Origin: an uncultured Lachnospiraceae bacterium
GTDB taxonomy: Bacteria; Bacillota; Clostridia; Lachnospirales; Lachnospiraceae
Length of the DNA stretch: 64,000 nucleotides
Assembly (NCBI GenBank): GCA_910577175.1
Contig: CAJTLU010000004.1
Location: 144,672-208,671 of the forward strand
Direction: 5' to 3'
The notes below the pieces were generated by a model. The model made no database searches. It saw nothing but the letters and a program-made list of their open reading frames with translations, and was not told the DNA's origin. The position numbers and the translations under genes are program-made. This document shows, in pieces, positions 17,355 to 25,469 of the stretch. How positions within the stretch are numbered: position 1 is the stretch's first letter; every line of letters starts with the position of its first letter.

Positions 17355-17532
17355 ACCAATCTCCGTTTCCCTGCCGCTTATGGCAGTATTCTTTGCGCCT
17401 CCTGCACCAGATGAGGAAGCCATATTTTTATTGTAGCATAGAGCAGCAGCCCATGCAAGTAATATCCCGCCTGTATCTCCCTATTTTGAAAGCTGGCTTC
17501 AAACGTCCCAAAAGAGCAGGCTGCACGGCATC

Positions 17533-18825
17533 CTATTTTTGCACGCGCTCATACGTCACCTTTCCTGCACAGATTGTCATCTCAACCCTGCCCGTTACCT
17601 TCTTTCCGCCAAAGGGCGTATTTCTTCCCTTGGAAAGAAACTCCTCCGGCCGGATACTATACTCCTCCTTTGGTGCGGTAATCACGATATCCGCATAATA
17701 CCCTTCCGAAAGGCTGCCGAGTTCCTTTTCCCTGCCAAGTACCCTTGCCGGATTGCTGCTCATGCAGGCGGCAAGCTGCATCGGCGTCATCCCGTTCTCT
17801 TTCACAAGCACAGTATTACTGAGGGCATATGCCGTTTCCAGACCGACAATTCCAAACGGCGAGCCTTTCATGGAGCCGCTTTTTTCCTCTGCGGAGTGCG
17901 GCGCGTGGTCCGTTGAAATTACCTCCATCGTGCCGTCCAAAAGCCCTGCAATCAAAGCCTTGACATCTTCCTTGTTCCGTAACGGCGGGTTCATCTTATA
18001 ATTCGAATCATCCGATATAATATCTTCGTCGCAAAGTGCAAAATGATGCGGGCATACCTCTGCGGTGACTGCAATCCCCTTCGCCTTTGCAAAACGGACA
18101 AAGTCCACGCTGTACCTTGTAGAGCAATGGCACAGATGAAGCCTTGCGCCGGTCTCTTCCGCTAAAAGGATATCGCGCATTGTAATAATATCCTCTACCG
18201 CATTTGTAATCCCGGGAAGCCCCAGCCTGTCAGCACACGCACCGGCATTCATAACGCCGCCGCGCACCAAGGAAATCTCCTCGCAGTGGGCAAATACGGG
18301 AAGCCCAGCCTCCTTTGCCCGCTTCATGCCTTCCGTATACAGCGCCGGATTCATCACGGACTTTCCGTCCTCCGAAACTGCCGCCGCGCCTGCCGTTGCA
18401 AGCGCCCGGATGTCGGAAAGCTCCTCTCCCCGCTGTCCGAGCGTAACCGCACCGACCGGAAGCACACGAACCAGGCCTGCCTCCTCCGCCTTTTCCAGTA
18501 CCTTTTTTACGACTTCGGCGCAGTCTGTCACCGGCTTTGTATTTGGCATCGGGCAGACCGTAGTGTAACCTCCGGCTGCAGCCGCCGCAGAGCCGGTTGC
18601 TATCGTCTCCTTATGCGTAAGCCCCGGCTCCCTGAAATGCACATGCAGGTCGATAAAGCCCGGAAGCACATACTTTCCTGTCGCATCGATAACACGCTCT
18701 GCTTCTGCTTCCTCTATGCCCTCTGCCACCCGCGCAATCCGTTCGCCGTCCGTCAGCACATCATAATATCCCTCCCGGTTTCCCGCCGGGTCAATCACAT
18801 ATCCGTTCCGAATTAATAATTTCAT
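17533..18825 (-). CDS. pyrC: Dihydroorotase (class I)
   Basis: 430 residues. Zinc amidohydrolase that cyclises carbamoyl-aspartate to dihydroorotate. DLHVHFREPG holds the two His metal ligands and the substrate Arg, HCEE and HLCHCS supply further metal-binding His, and ISTDHAPHS provides the catalytic Asp; MPNTKP is typical. Full length, with an intact C-terminal beta domain (GRNTPFGGKKVTG). Lies upstream of pyrF on the same strand. A repeat element fills the region between it and truA. Confidence 0.95.
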   Translation of the reverse strand: MKLLIRNGYVIDPAGNREGYYDVLTDGERIARVAEGIEEAEAERVIDATGKYVLPGFIDLHVHFREPGLTHKETIATGSAAAAAGGYTTVCPMPNTKPVTDCAEVVKKVLEKAEEAGLVRVLPVGAVTLGQRGEELSDIRALATAGAAAVSEDGKSVMNPALYTEGMKRAKEAGLPVFAHCEEISLVRGGVMNAGACADRLGLPGITNAVEDIITMRDILLAEETGARLHLCHCSTRYSVDFVRFAKAKGIAVTAEVCPHHFALCDEDIISDDSNYKMNPPLRNKEDVKALIAGLLDGTMEVISTDHAPHSAEEKSGSMKGSPFGIVGLETAYALSNTVLVKENGMTPMQLAACMSSNPARVLGREKELGSLSEGYYADIVITAPKEEYSIRPEEFLSKGRNTPFGGKKVTGRVEMTICAGKVTYERVQK

Positions 18826-18888
18826 TTTGCTTTACCGGTTCCTTTCCTGATAATCCAGTGTACAATCCACTGATAGCTTGAATTTCCA

Positions 18889-19020
18889 CATTTTTTAGCA
18901 CCCCCTTATGTTCCAGGGACTGTGCTGTGTCGTAATTTTGCATTTGTCCGAAGGACTTACGGTTAGCGGAACTGTAATCGCCTCTTAGTACCGATTAGGC
19001 GCGAAGACGCTCCTGAGCGG
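18889..19020 (+). repeat. Copy A of a dispersed intergenic repeat
   Basis: The core at 18933-18964 (starts TAATTTTGCATTTGTCCG, ends GGACTTACGGTT) is identical over 32 bp to the minus strand of 21429-21460. Flanking blocks also match: CATTTTTTAGCA on the left, AATCGCCTCTTAG and GGCGCGA.GACG on the right. Copies A and B are in opposite orientation and bracket truA and the amidase gene. A shorter match is at 22565-22625. Confidence 0.85.
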
Positions 19021-19021
19021 C

Positions 19022-19783
19022 TTAGCAGTAGCGCACCTCGGAAAGAAACAGGCCTCTCGCCTCTATTGTCTCTCCCGCTGCTGCGCGCTCTCCGTCCGCC
19101 AGAATACGCGCCATCTCTTCCGGCGCAAGCTCTCCTCTGCCTGCCGCTAAAAGCGTTCCTACTAAAATCCGCACCATATGCGGCCAGAAGTCATCTGCGG
19201 TAAACGTAAATAAAATCTCCTTTTCATCGCCATAAATCGAAATATCCTTCATAACCCGCACCGTTGACTTTTTCATCTTCCGGTTATCGGAAAACGCTTT
19301 AAAATCATGTCCGCCAATCAGATACGACGCTGCCTTTTTCATCCGTTCCATATCCGGACGTTTAAAGCAATAGTAATGATACTTCCGCTCAAACACCGAC
19401 GGCACCTCGCCTGTTGCTACCTTGTATTCATAGACAAACTCTTTTGCCAGATAAGACGCATGAAAGCGGTCCGGCATCTCACAAGCCTCCAGCACCGCAA
19501 TGTCCATCGGAAGATAACGGTTCAGATACTGCTTGATTTCGGTTACGGATTTTGCTGTGGCAGTATGAAAGTTCGCAATCTGTCCGTACGCATGCGCGCC
19601 CGGCTCGGTACGTGCCGCACCAATAACTTCTACGGGGCTTCCCTCCATTTTCTCCAGCACTTCCTCAAGCTTCCCCTGAATTGTTACAATGTGTTGCTTC
19701 CCTGCCTGCTTCTGCCAGCCTGCATAACGGGAACCGTCATATTCCAACATAAGCTTAATATTTCTTGTTTTCTTCTGCTGCAT
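19022..19783 (-). CDS. truA: TruA family tRNA pseudouridine synthase with Glu at the catalytic Asp position
   Basis: 253 residues. TruA normally isomerises U38-40 in the tRNA anticodon arm. The family pattern is clear: LMLEYDGSRYAGWQKQ near the start, NRYLPMDIAVLEACEMPDRFHA, and WPHMVRILVGTLLAAGRGE near the end. The catalytic loop, normally GRTDxGVHA, reads AARTEPGAHAYGQIANF; the codon is GAG, so the universally conserved catalytic Asp is Glu. Activity is therefore doubtful, or the protein is a diverged paralogue with a standard TruA elsewhere. Only 10 bp from the amidase gene upstream, so co-transcribed. Confidence 0.85.
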   Translation of the reverse strand: MQQKKTRNIKLMLEYDGSRYAGWQKQAGKQHIVTIQGKLEEVLEKMEGSPVEVIGAARTEPGAHAYGQIANFHTATAKSVTEIKQYLNRYLPMDIAVLEACEMPDRFHASYLAKEFVYEYKVATGEVPSVFERKYHYYCFKRPDMERMKKAASYLIGGHDFKAFSDNRKMKKSTVRVMKDISIYGDEKEILFTFTADDFWPHMVRILVGTLLAAGRGELAPEEMARILADGERAAAGETIEARGLFLSEVRYC

Positions 19784-19793
19784 GCCGCTCTCC

Positions 19794-21239
19794 TTACTCT
19801 CCGAAATACTCCTGCACCCCTTCTACAATCCCCTGCGCCAAAAGCGTCTGATATTCCTTGCTTAACAGCTTTTTTTCCTCTGCTTCATTCGTCATAAACC
19901 CTGCCTCCACTACAATTACCGGCATCTTAGCCCAGTTCGTTCCAGTCAGGTCGTCCCGCTCCACAATTCCGCGTCTGTTTGCGCCGGTAGCATCACACAG
20001 AGCGTCCAGTACGCTCTGTGCCAGCTTTTTACTCTCCGGCGAAAGCGCCGCCACATATGGATTCCGTTCCGACGGATACAGCACGGAAATTCCGTTCGCT
20101 GCCTTATTTTCCGCACCATCAGCATGGATACGGATAAAAATATCGGCCTTGGCTTCGTTTGCAACTCCGGCACGCTCCGCATTGCTCAAATCAACCTCCG
20201 CCGATTCCCGCGTCATTACTACCTGATATCCTGCCTCTTCCAGTGCATCCTTAAGCTTAAGGGAAAGCTCCAGATTAAACTGATGCTCCGGTACCTTCGT
20301 CGTCACTCCCTGCGTTCCGGAAGAAACCTTTATCTTTTGCTCCGAAGCACCCGGCCCTACCGGCTCCTGCTCATAGTTACTCTTTTTCTGGTGTCCCGGG
20401 TCAATCGCAATCACCTTGCCGGAAGACATCGCCGGCTTCCTGATCGGTTCCGGGGTGGCAGAAGCTGCCGGGAATCCGGTAGGCACAGGAGTCGCAGATG
20501 CTGTCGGCGCAGTGGTCGGCACAGGAGTTACAGAAGCCGGCGTCTGCGTCACATCCGCTCCCGGCTGCTGTTTGTCGTCCGGCTCTTTTCCGTTTCCCTC
20601 CGCTTCCTTTTCTTCAATATAGTTCAGAATAATTGCATAATCCTCTAATGTATAGCCCTTCTCCCTTGCCAGCAGAAGCTGTTCCCTTGCTTCCGCCGTC
20701 CTGCCTGCCGTCGCATAGGCATAGGAAAGGTTCGCATAATGAAATCCCGACGGCTCCCCGGAAATCGTAACGGCCTTTTCCAGTAAAGGTACTGCCTTCT
20801 CTGCCTGTCCGGTCACAGAATAAAGCACACCCAGACTGGTCAGAGCCTCCGGATAAGAATCATCCGCCTCCAATGCCAAAAGATAATACCGTTCCGCCTG
20901 TTCATATTCCCCGCATTTACGGTAATAAATTCCAAGATTCGTATAGCACATGGCCGGTTCCTTTCCTGTCGCCAGTGCCATCTGATAATACTGTTCTGCC
21001 GATTGGAACTCTTCTTTCTTCAGATAACAATGTCCCATATAGCTATAAGAATATACGAGATATTCACCGGAAAGTCCCTTTTCCAATGCTTTCTGAAAGT
21101 CTGCCAGCGCCTCCGCATAGTTCCCCTTTTCATACTTCTCACAGCCGTCCTGATAATCCCCTGCCGCTGACATTTTACCGCAGCCTGCAAGAGAAAAAAG
21201 CACAGCCAATATTACTAAACTTCCGATACTACGTTTCAT
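19794..21239 (-). CDS. TPR-containing N-acetylmuramoyl-L-alanine amidase lipoprotein
   Basis: 481 residues from the ATG at 21239, preceded by AAAGGAGG. A lipobox (LFSLAGC) anchors it outside the membrane. Four to five TPR units run from about 30 to 215 (YQMALATGKEPAMCYTNLGI and similar). A Pro/Thr-rich linker (TPVPTTAPTASATPVPTGFP) follows, then an Amidase_3 domain from about 280: IAIDPGHQKK (His zinc ligand), NLELSLKLKDALEEAGYQV, SNAERAGVANEAKADIFIRI with the second His, and VVEAGFMTN with the catalytic Glu. It would cut the peptide stem from peptidoglycan. The TPR block suggests a protein partner, possibly in division or sporulation. Confidence 0.9.
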   Translation of the reverse strand: MKRSIGSLVILAVLFSLAGCGKMSAAGDYQDGCEKYEKGNYAEALADFQKALEKGLSGEYLVYSYSYMGHCYLKKEEFQSAEQYYQMALATGKEPAMCYTNLGIYYRKCGEYEQAERYYLLALEADDSYPEALTSLGVLYSVTGQAEKAVPLLEKAVTISGEPSGFHYANLSYAYATAGRTAEAREQLLLAREKGYTLEDYAIILNYIEEKEAEGNGKEPDDKQQPGADVTQTPASVTPVPTTAPTASATPVPTGFPAASATPEPIRKPAMSSGKVIAIDPGHQKKSNYEQEPVGPGASEQKIKVSSGTQGVTTKVPEHQFNLELSLKLKDALEEAGYQVVMTRESAEVDLSNAERAGVANEAKADIFIRIHADGAENKAANGISVLYPSERNPYVAALSPESKKLAQSVLDALCDATGANRRGIVERDDLTGTNWAKMPVIVVEAGFMTNEAEEKKLLSKEYQTLLAQGIVEGVQEYFGE

Positions 21240-21264
21240 TTCCACGCCTCCTTTGGCATTTCCC

Positions 21265-21293
21265 ATTTTAGCATATCCCATTTAGAAAAACAA
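21265..21293 (-). promoter_or_regulatory. SigA-type promoter of the amidase-truA unit
   Basis: Minus strand: TTGTTT (21293-21288), a 17-bp spacer, TAAAAT (21270-21265). Confidence 0.6.
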
Positions 21294-21370
21294 CTAAACA
21301 TTTTTTTAAGTTTTCCTATGTTTCCTATCTGAGAAAGCTGCGTTCCTCTTTCCGGTCAGGCATTCTTACC

Positions 21371-21512
21371 GCTAGCTTGATGACGTCCTCGCGCCCCACC
21401 AGCTCTAAGAGGCGATTCCGGTTCCGCGAACCGTAAGTCCTTCGGACAAATGCAAAATTATGCTGCTGTACAGTCTCCGGGACTTTCCGTGATTGCTAAA
21501 AAATGCAGAAAC
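21371..21512 (-). repeat. Copy B of the dispersed intergenic repeat
   Basis: Minus-strand copy of the element at 18889-19020, with the 32-bp identical core at 21429-21460. It lies between the divergent amidase promoter and the thiT leader. Confidence 0.85.
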
Positions 21513-21528
21513 TCAAAGGATTTCAGGA

Positions 21529-21556
21529 TTGACAAATGACAAAAAAGAAGTATACT
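21529..21556 (+). promoter_or_regulatory. SigA-type promoter of the thiT leader
   Basis: TTGACA (21529-21534), a 16-bp spacer, TATACT (21551-21556). Confidence 0.8.
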
Positions 21557-21574
21557 TAATTTGTATCATAATAT

Positions 21575-21662
21575 TCCGCTAGGGGAGCCTTTGCTGAGAG
21601 GCAGTATTTTATTGCCGACCCTCATAACTTGATCCGGATAATTCCGGCGTAAGGAAGCAGAC
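21575..21662 (+). ncRNA. TPP riboswitch (thi element)
   Basis: The conserved thi-box blocks are in order: CTAGGGGAGCC, TTTGCTGAGAGG, GACCCTCATAACTTGATCCG and GGATAATTCCGGCGTAAGGAA. It binds thiamine pyrophosphate and should switch off the thiT gene that starts 67 bp behind it when TPP is plentiful. AAGGAGG before the thiT ATG is the likely sequestered site. Confidence 0.95.
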
Positions 21663-21728
21663 TATAGTCATTATCTATGCCTATGGTTTTCACGGCCCCT
21701 CCTAAGCATTCTGCAAGGAGGTTTTTTT

Positions 21729-22406
21729 ATGTTGCTTTTTGTCAAGGAGGACGGCTATGCCGTTCTGACTACCGCAGGCTATATTGCCTGTGCTGTCCTG
21801 GTACTGCTGATTATGGTTATCGCCGCACTTTTGTTTCAGCCAAAGGGAACTGTAAAGCCGCACTGGCGGGCGAAGAAGCTCGTCTTTTCTGCAGTTTCCT
21901 TAGCGCTTGCTTTTGTGCTTTCCTATATTCAGCCGTACAAGCTGCCATGGGGCGGTTCGGTCACTTTGTTCAGTATGCTGTTTATCTGCCTGATTGGGAA
22001 CTGGTACGGGCTGCGCACCGGCCTGACTGTCGCATTCACTTACAGCATTCTGCAATTTATCCAAGGCGGCGGTACTTATATTCTCACTCCGCTCCAGGTC
22101 TGCTGCGATTACTTTTTTGCTTTTACGGCGCTTGGCTTTTCCGGCGCATTTTCCGGAAAAAAGCATGGACTGATTAAAGGCTATCTGCTCGGTATTTTTC
22201 TGCGCGGTCTTTTCCATACCATTGGCGGATACCTTTATTGGATGGAATACATGCCGGATAATTTTCCAAAATCGCTTACTGCGGTTTATCCGATTGTCTA
22301 TAATTACTCCTATATCTTAATCGAGGGTGCCGCTACCCTGCTGGTTCTCTGCATTCCTGCGGTGAAAAGTGCCTTAAACCGGATCAAACAAATGACGGCA
22401 GAGTAA
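21729..22406 (+). CDS. thiT: Energy-coupled thiamine transporter ThiT
   Basis: 225 residues, substrate-binding S component of an ECF importer that uses the shared EcfAA'T module, not present here. An extra N-terminal membrane helix (about 12-40) precedes the ThiT core. Family marks: LAFVLSYIQPYKLPWGGSVTL, IGNWYGLRTGL, and FHTIGGYLYWMEYMP with the Trp/Tyr residues that line the thiamine site. AAGGAGG lies 7 bp before the start. Control by the TPP riboswitch confirms the substrate. Confidence 0.95.
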   Translation: MLLFVKEDGYAVLTTAGYIACAVLVLLIMVIAALLFQPKGTVKPHWRAKKLVFSAVSLALAFVLSYIQPYKLPWGGSVTLFSMLFICLIGNWYGLRTGLTVAFTYSILQFIQGGGTYILTPLQVCCDYFFAFTALGFSGAFSGKKHGLIKGYLLGIFLRGLFHTIGGYLYWMEYMPDNFPKSLTAVYPIVYNYSYILIEGAATLLVLCIPAVKSALNRIKQMTAE

Positions 22407-22423
22407 CAACAACGCCTAAAATA

Positions 22424-22466
22424 GAACCAGAGCGGTATTCGGTCTGCCCCGTTTCCGCTCTGGTTC
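22424..22466 (+). terminator. Terminator after thiT
   Basis: A 12-bp perfect stem, GAACCAGAGCGG (22424-22435) with CCGCTCTGGTTC (22455-22466), followed by TTCTC. The T tract is weak. Confidence 0.6.
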
Positions 22467-22471
22467 TTCTC

Positions 22472-22625
22472 AAATTTCCGCATTTTGCATGCTCTTCTGT
22501 GTTCCGCAGGCGGTGTAGTGGCTTAGTTTTGCATGCGCAACACTACACCGGACTTCCTCCAAGAGCTGTTAAGCCGCTCGGTGGCGTCCTCGCGCCTAAC
22601 CAGTTCTATACGGTATTCCGGTTCC
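22472..22625 (-). repeat. Copy C of the dispersed intergenic repeat, with internal hairpin
   Basis: 22565-22625 on the minus strand matches copies A and B over about 60 bp (GGAACCGGAATACC..., GGCGCGAGGACG, GAGCGGCTTA). 22511-22520 CGGTGTAGTG pairs perfectly with CACTACACCG at 22541-22550. 22472-22509 matches copy D at 9494. Confidence 0.7.
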
Positions 22626-22630
22626 TGTAT

Positions 22631-23755
22631 TTAAAGGTTTGAAATCCACCACATAAGCGCCAGCAGAAGCAGCACGCCGACTACGGAGATTGCTACCTTG
22701 GCTGGAGATATCGGTATTTTTCCTGAGACCTTTCCGGTCTGACCGTTTACCATGAACTGATATATCTTGTCTTTATATTTAAAGTGTGCCATCCAGACCG
22801 GAAGCAGAAGATACTTATATTTAATCTTGGTATAACTTGTCTTTACACGCAGGGAACGCACGGTATTCGCATGATAGTCTTTCTCTATCTTTCTTTTAAT
22901 ATTTCTTTCCAGACGGCCTTTAATCAATGATTTCGCGGTCTCCCACGCATCCTTTAATCCTATGGAATAACGCTCTGATACAAACCCTGCTATATACTCC
23001 GGCCGGTATACTTTATTGTCCTCGGTATGGAACGGCTGGAGCCCGTTTAAAATATCCTGTCCGTGTCTCGTCGTTGCACAGACCGGCTGGTCATCAATCG
23101 TCTCGTGGTAGGTTCCCTTACAGCTATGCCAGTCTGTTACCGTTATCGTCTCTCCTTTGGAGTTTTTCTTATGACGATAGATTCCATATTCGGCAGAATA
23201 TTGTGTTTCTGTGTTTGTATCAAATGTCCAATATGGCAGATACAGCCCTTTTATCTCTTTGGGCTTTGCAGATTCTTTTGCTTCTTTCGGACAGAACCAG
23301 CGTTTCTTAATCCATGATTTAAACTTTTTCACTGCCTCCCCGGCATCTATCTTAAATACACAGACACCATCCGGCGCCAGCGTATCTTCTCCCTTTGCCT
23401 CCATGACCTGATTAGAGCCACAGTATGGACACTCTCCTGCAATTTGCAGTGCATCATATACCATCTCGCCCCCACAAGCCTTACACAATACCATTTTTGT
23501 TTCCACACCCCAGTTACAGTTTCCTATCTTCTCTGCTTTCAGAAATTCTTTTTCCTCTGCGCTTGCATCCACCTCTCCTTCTTTCAGAATTTCTTCAATG
23601 TGGTCGCAGTACGGACAATGAAGGTTTCCGACGGCAGGGTCAAAATCCATAATTCCTCCACAACATGGACACTTTTTGTCAGTCTCTTCTTTTGTGTCCA
23701 CAAGCACAGACTCACCAAACAACACGTCTCGTCCTTCGGACTCCTGATTTTCCAT
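22631..23755 (-). CDS. Zinc-ribbon membrane protein, function unknown
   Basis: 374 residues from the ATG at 23755, chosen for the GGAAAG before it; the longer frame would run back almost to the preceding gene. Two zinc ribbons near the N-terminus (CPCCGG...CPYCDH and CKACGGEM...CPYCGS, about 28-115) resemble those of primosomal or replication-restart-type helicases. A beta-rich domain with GLYLPYWTFDTNTETQYSA and YKYLLLPVWMAHFKYKDK blocks follows. The single C-terminal membrane helix ends WWISNL. It follows the SPFH zinc-ribbon gene by 103 bp. Proteins of this make-up often sit beside SPFH proteins; their role is unknown. Confidence 0.75.
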   Translation of the reverse strand: MENQESEGRDVLFGESVLVDTKEETDKKCPCCGGIMDFDPAVGNLHCPYCDHIEEILKEGEVDASAEEKEFLKAEKIGNCNWGVETKMVLCKACGGEMVYDALQIAGECPYCGSNQVMEAKGEDTLAPDGVCVFKIDAGEAVKKFKSWIKKRWFCPKEAKESAKPKEIKGLYLPYWTFDTNTETQYSAEYGIYRHKKNSKGETITVTDWHSCKGTYHETIDDQPVCATTRHGQDILNGLQPFHTEDNKVYRPEYIAGFVSERYSIGLKDAWETAKSLIKGRLERNIKRKIEKDYHANTVRSLRVKTSYTKIKYKYLLLPVWMAHFKYKDKIYQFMVNGQTGKVSGKIPISPAKVAISVVGVLLLLALMWWISNL

Positions 23756-23858
23756 TCTTTCCTGATCCCCCTCTGAAAAAATAAACCATGACTTAACTTT
23801 TTTCTTTGACAAAGTGGCACACTTTGTCAGACTTGCTGCAAAATGTGCCACAAAACTT

Positions 23859-25448
23859 TTATTCCTTTTCGCCTACAACATCATCCTCATTAAACGGATC
23901 GGCACATTCCGGACAGAACTTCGGCGGATGCATCGGGTCCTCCGGTTCCCAGCCGCACTTATCACAACGGTATAACGGGGCTCCTGCCGGCTTCTTTGTT
24001 CCGCACTCCACACAGAACTTCCCCTTGTTCACTGCCTTACAATTCGTGCAGACCCAGCCTTCCTCCGGCTTCTTTGCTCCACATTCCACACAGAATTTCC
24101 CGGTGTTCTTTGCTCCGCAGGTGCAGGTCCATTCCTTTGTCTCCTCAGACTCCGGCTTCTTTGCGCCGCACTCCACGCAGAACTTCCCGGTATTCTTTGT
24201 TCCGCAGGCGCAAATCCATTCCTTTGCTGCCACAGGCTCCGGCTTCTTTGCGCCGCATTCTACACAGAACTTCCCGGTATTCTTTGCTCCGCAGGCACAA
24301 GTCCAGCCGCCCTTTACCGGTGCAGCCGCCCCTGCCATGGAAGCTCCGGCTGCAAGGCCGGCTCCAGCAGCAAGGCCTGCTCCGGCAGCAAAGCCTGCCG
24401 CTCCCGGCTGACCCTGCTGTCCCATACCAAACATATCCTGCTGGCTTACACCCAAAAGCCCCTGCATATTATTAGCTCCTGTCTGATTTGCCATATTCAT
24501 GCCCATAAAGCCCATCATGGAACCGTTTTTGTTCTCCGCTGCCGACTTCAAAGCCTCTGCATGGCTCAGGACATAAGAAGCTCTCAGTCTGTCCGGGTCC
24601 GTCATGGTCTGCAGCCTCTGCATCTCGTTAATCTTATCACGGTCAGCATCGGAAATCGTCGGATTCAGCGTAATTTCGCTCAGCTCTATACCACGGTTCT
24701 CTGTCCATCTTTCACTCAGCCTTACCTTTACCTCGGCAACGACATCATCCTTATAGGCATTGATATTACCGTAACGGACTGCCTGCATCGACAAATCACC
24801 GAACGCGTTTGCCAGCTCGTCTACAAGCTCCTCCCGCATCGGCTCCATAAGCACCGCCCGGCTAAACGCCTCTGTGACATTCCCGGCAATCTCCTTGTAA
24901 AACACAAGCGGATTGACGATTCTGTAGGAATACATACCGTTACAACGAAGCGGGATATCCCAGTCAATACCGGATTTTTCATCCACCAGACGGAAGGAAA
25001 TCGGCTGCGCCGTACCATACTTATTTCCTTTAATTTCCTTGATATTTATGTAGTAGACCCTCTGGTCCTTCGCCGTATCGCCGCCAAAGGTAATACGTCT
25101 TCCGATTGTCTTAAAGGTTTCCTTAATCCCTTCACCAAGACCTCCGTAAAAAATCGACGGCTCAGTAGACTTATCATACACAAACTCTCCTGCCTCGGCA
25201 CAGACATCTACAATCGCCCCCTGCTCCACGATAAGCATACACTGCCCTTCGTTGACCGAAATAATGGAGCCGTTGGAAATAATATTGTCCTCGCCCTTTT
25301 TATTGACAGAACGCCCGTTTGTACTCTTCTGTCCTTTTACCATCAAAACATTATCGGATAAGGAGTCACAAGAAAAATATTCGCGCCAGGAATCTGCCAG
25401 AACACTCTTTGCTGCTCCTGTTGCTGCTTTAATTATGCTTAAACCCAT
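23859..25448 (-). CDS. SPFH-domain protein with repeated zinc ribbons and a rubredoxin-like C-terminus
   Basis: 529 residues. An SPFH/YdjI-like domain (about 25-300) resembles the 'virion core protein' SPFH family: FSCDSLSDNVLMVKGQ, then EGQCMLIVEQGAIVDVCAEAGEF. A Met/Gly/Gln/Ala-rich linker is next (about 310-375; GAGLAAGAGLAAGASM). Four near-identical zinc ribbons of pattern CxCGxKNTGKFCVECGxKKP follow (about 378-490), and a final rubredoxin-type YRCDKCGWEPEDP...FCPECADPF. It probably assembles into a membrane-associated scaffold; metal binding is clear from the Cys pairs. Co-oriented with the zinc-ribbon membrane protein behind it. Confidence 0.82.
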   Translation of the reverse strand: MGLSIIKAATGAAKSVLADSWREYFSCDSLSDNVLMVKGQKSTNGRSVNKKGEDNIISNGSIISVNEGQCMLIVEQGAIVDVCAEAGEFVYDKSTEPSIFYGGLGEGIKETFKTIGRRITFGGDTAKDQRVYYINIKEIKGNKYGTAQPISFRLVDEKSGIDWDIPLRCNGMYSYRIVNPLVFYKEIAGNVTEAFSRAVLMEPMREELVDELANAFGDLSMQAVRYGNINAYKDDVVAEVKVRLSERWTENRGIELSEITLNPTISDADRDKINEMQRLQTMTDPDRLRASYVLSHAEALKSAAENKNGSMMGFMGMNMANQTGANNMQGLLGVSQQDMFGMGQQGQPGAAGFAAGAGLAAGAGLAAGASMAGAAAPVKGGWTCACGAKNTGKFCVECGAKKPEPVAAKEWICACGTKNTGKFCVECGAKKPESEETKEWTCTCGAKNTGKFCVECGAKKPEEGWVCTNCKAVNKGKFCVECGTKKPAGAPLYRCDKCGWEPEDPMHPPKFCPECADPFNEDDVVGEKE

Positions 25449-25469
25449 ATTGATTCCTCCGTTTATGCA

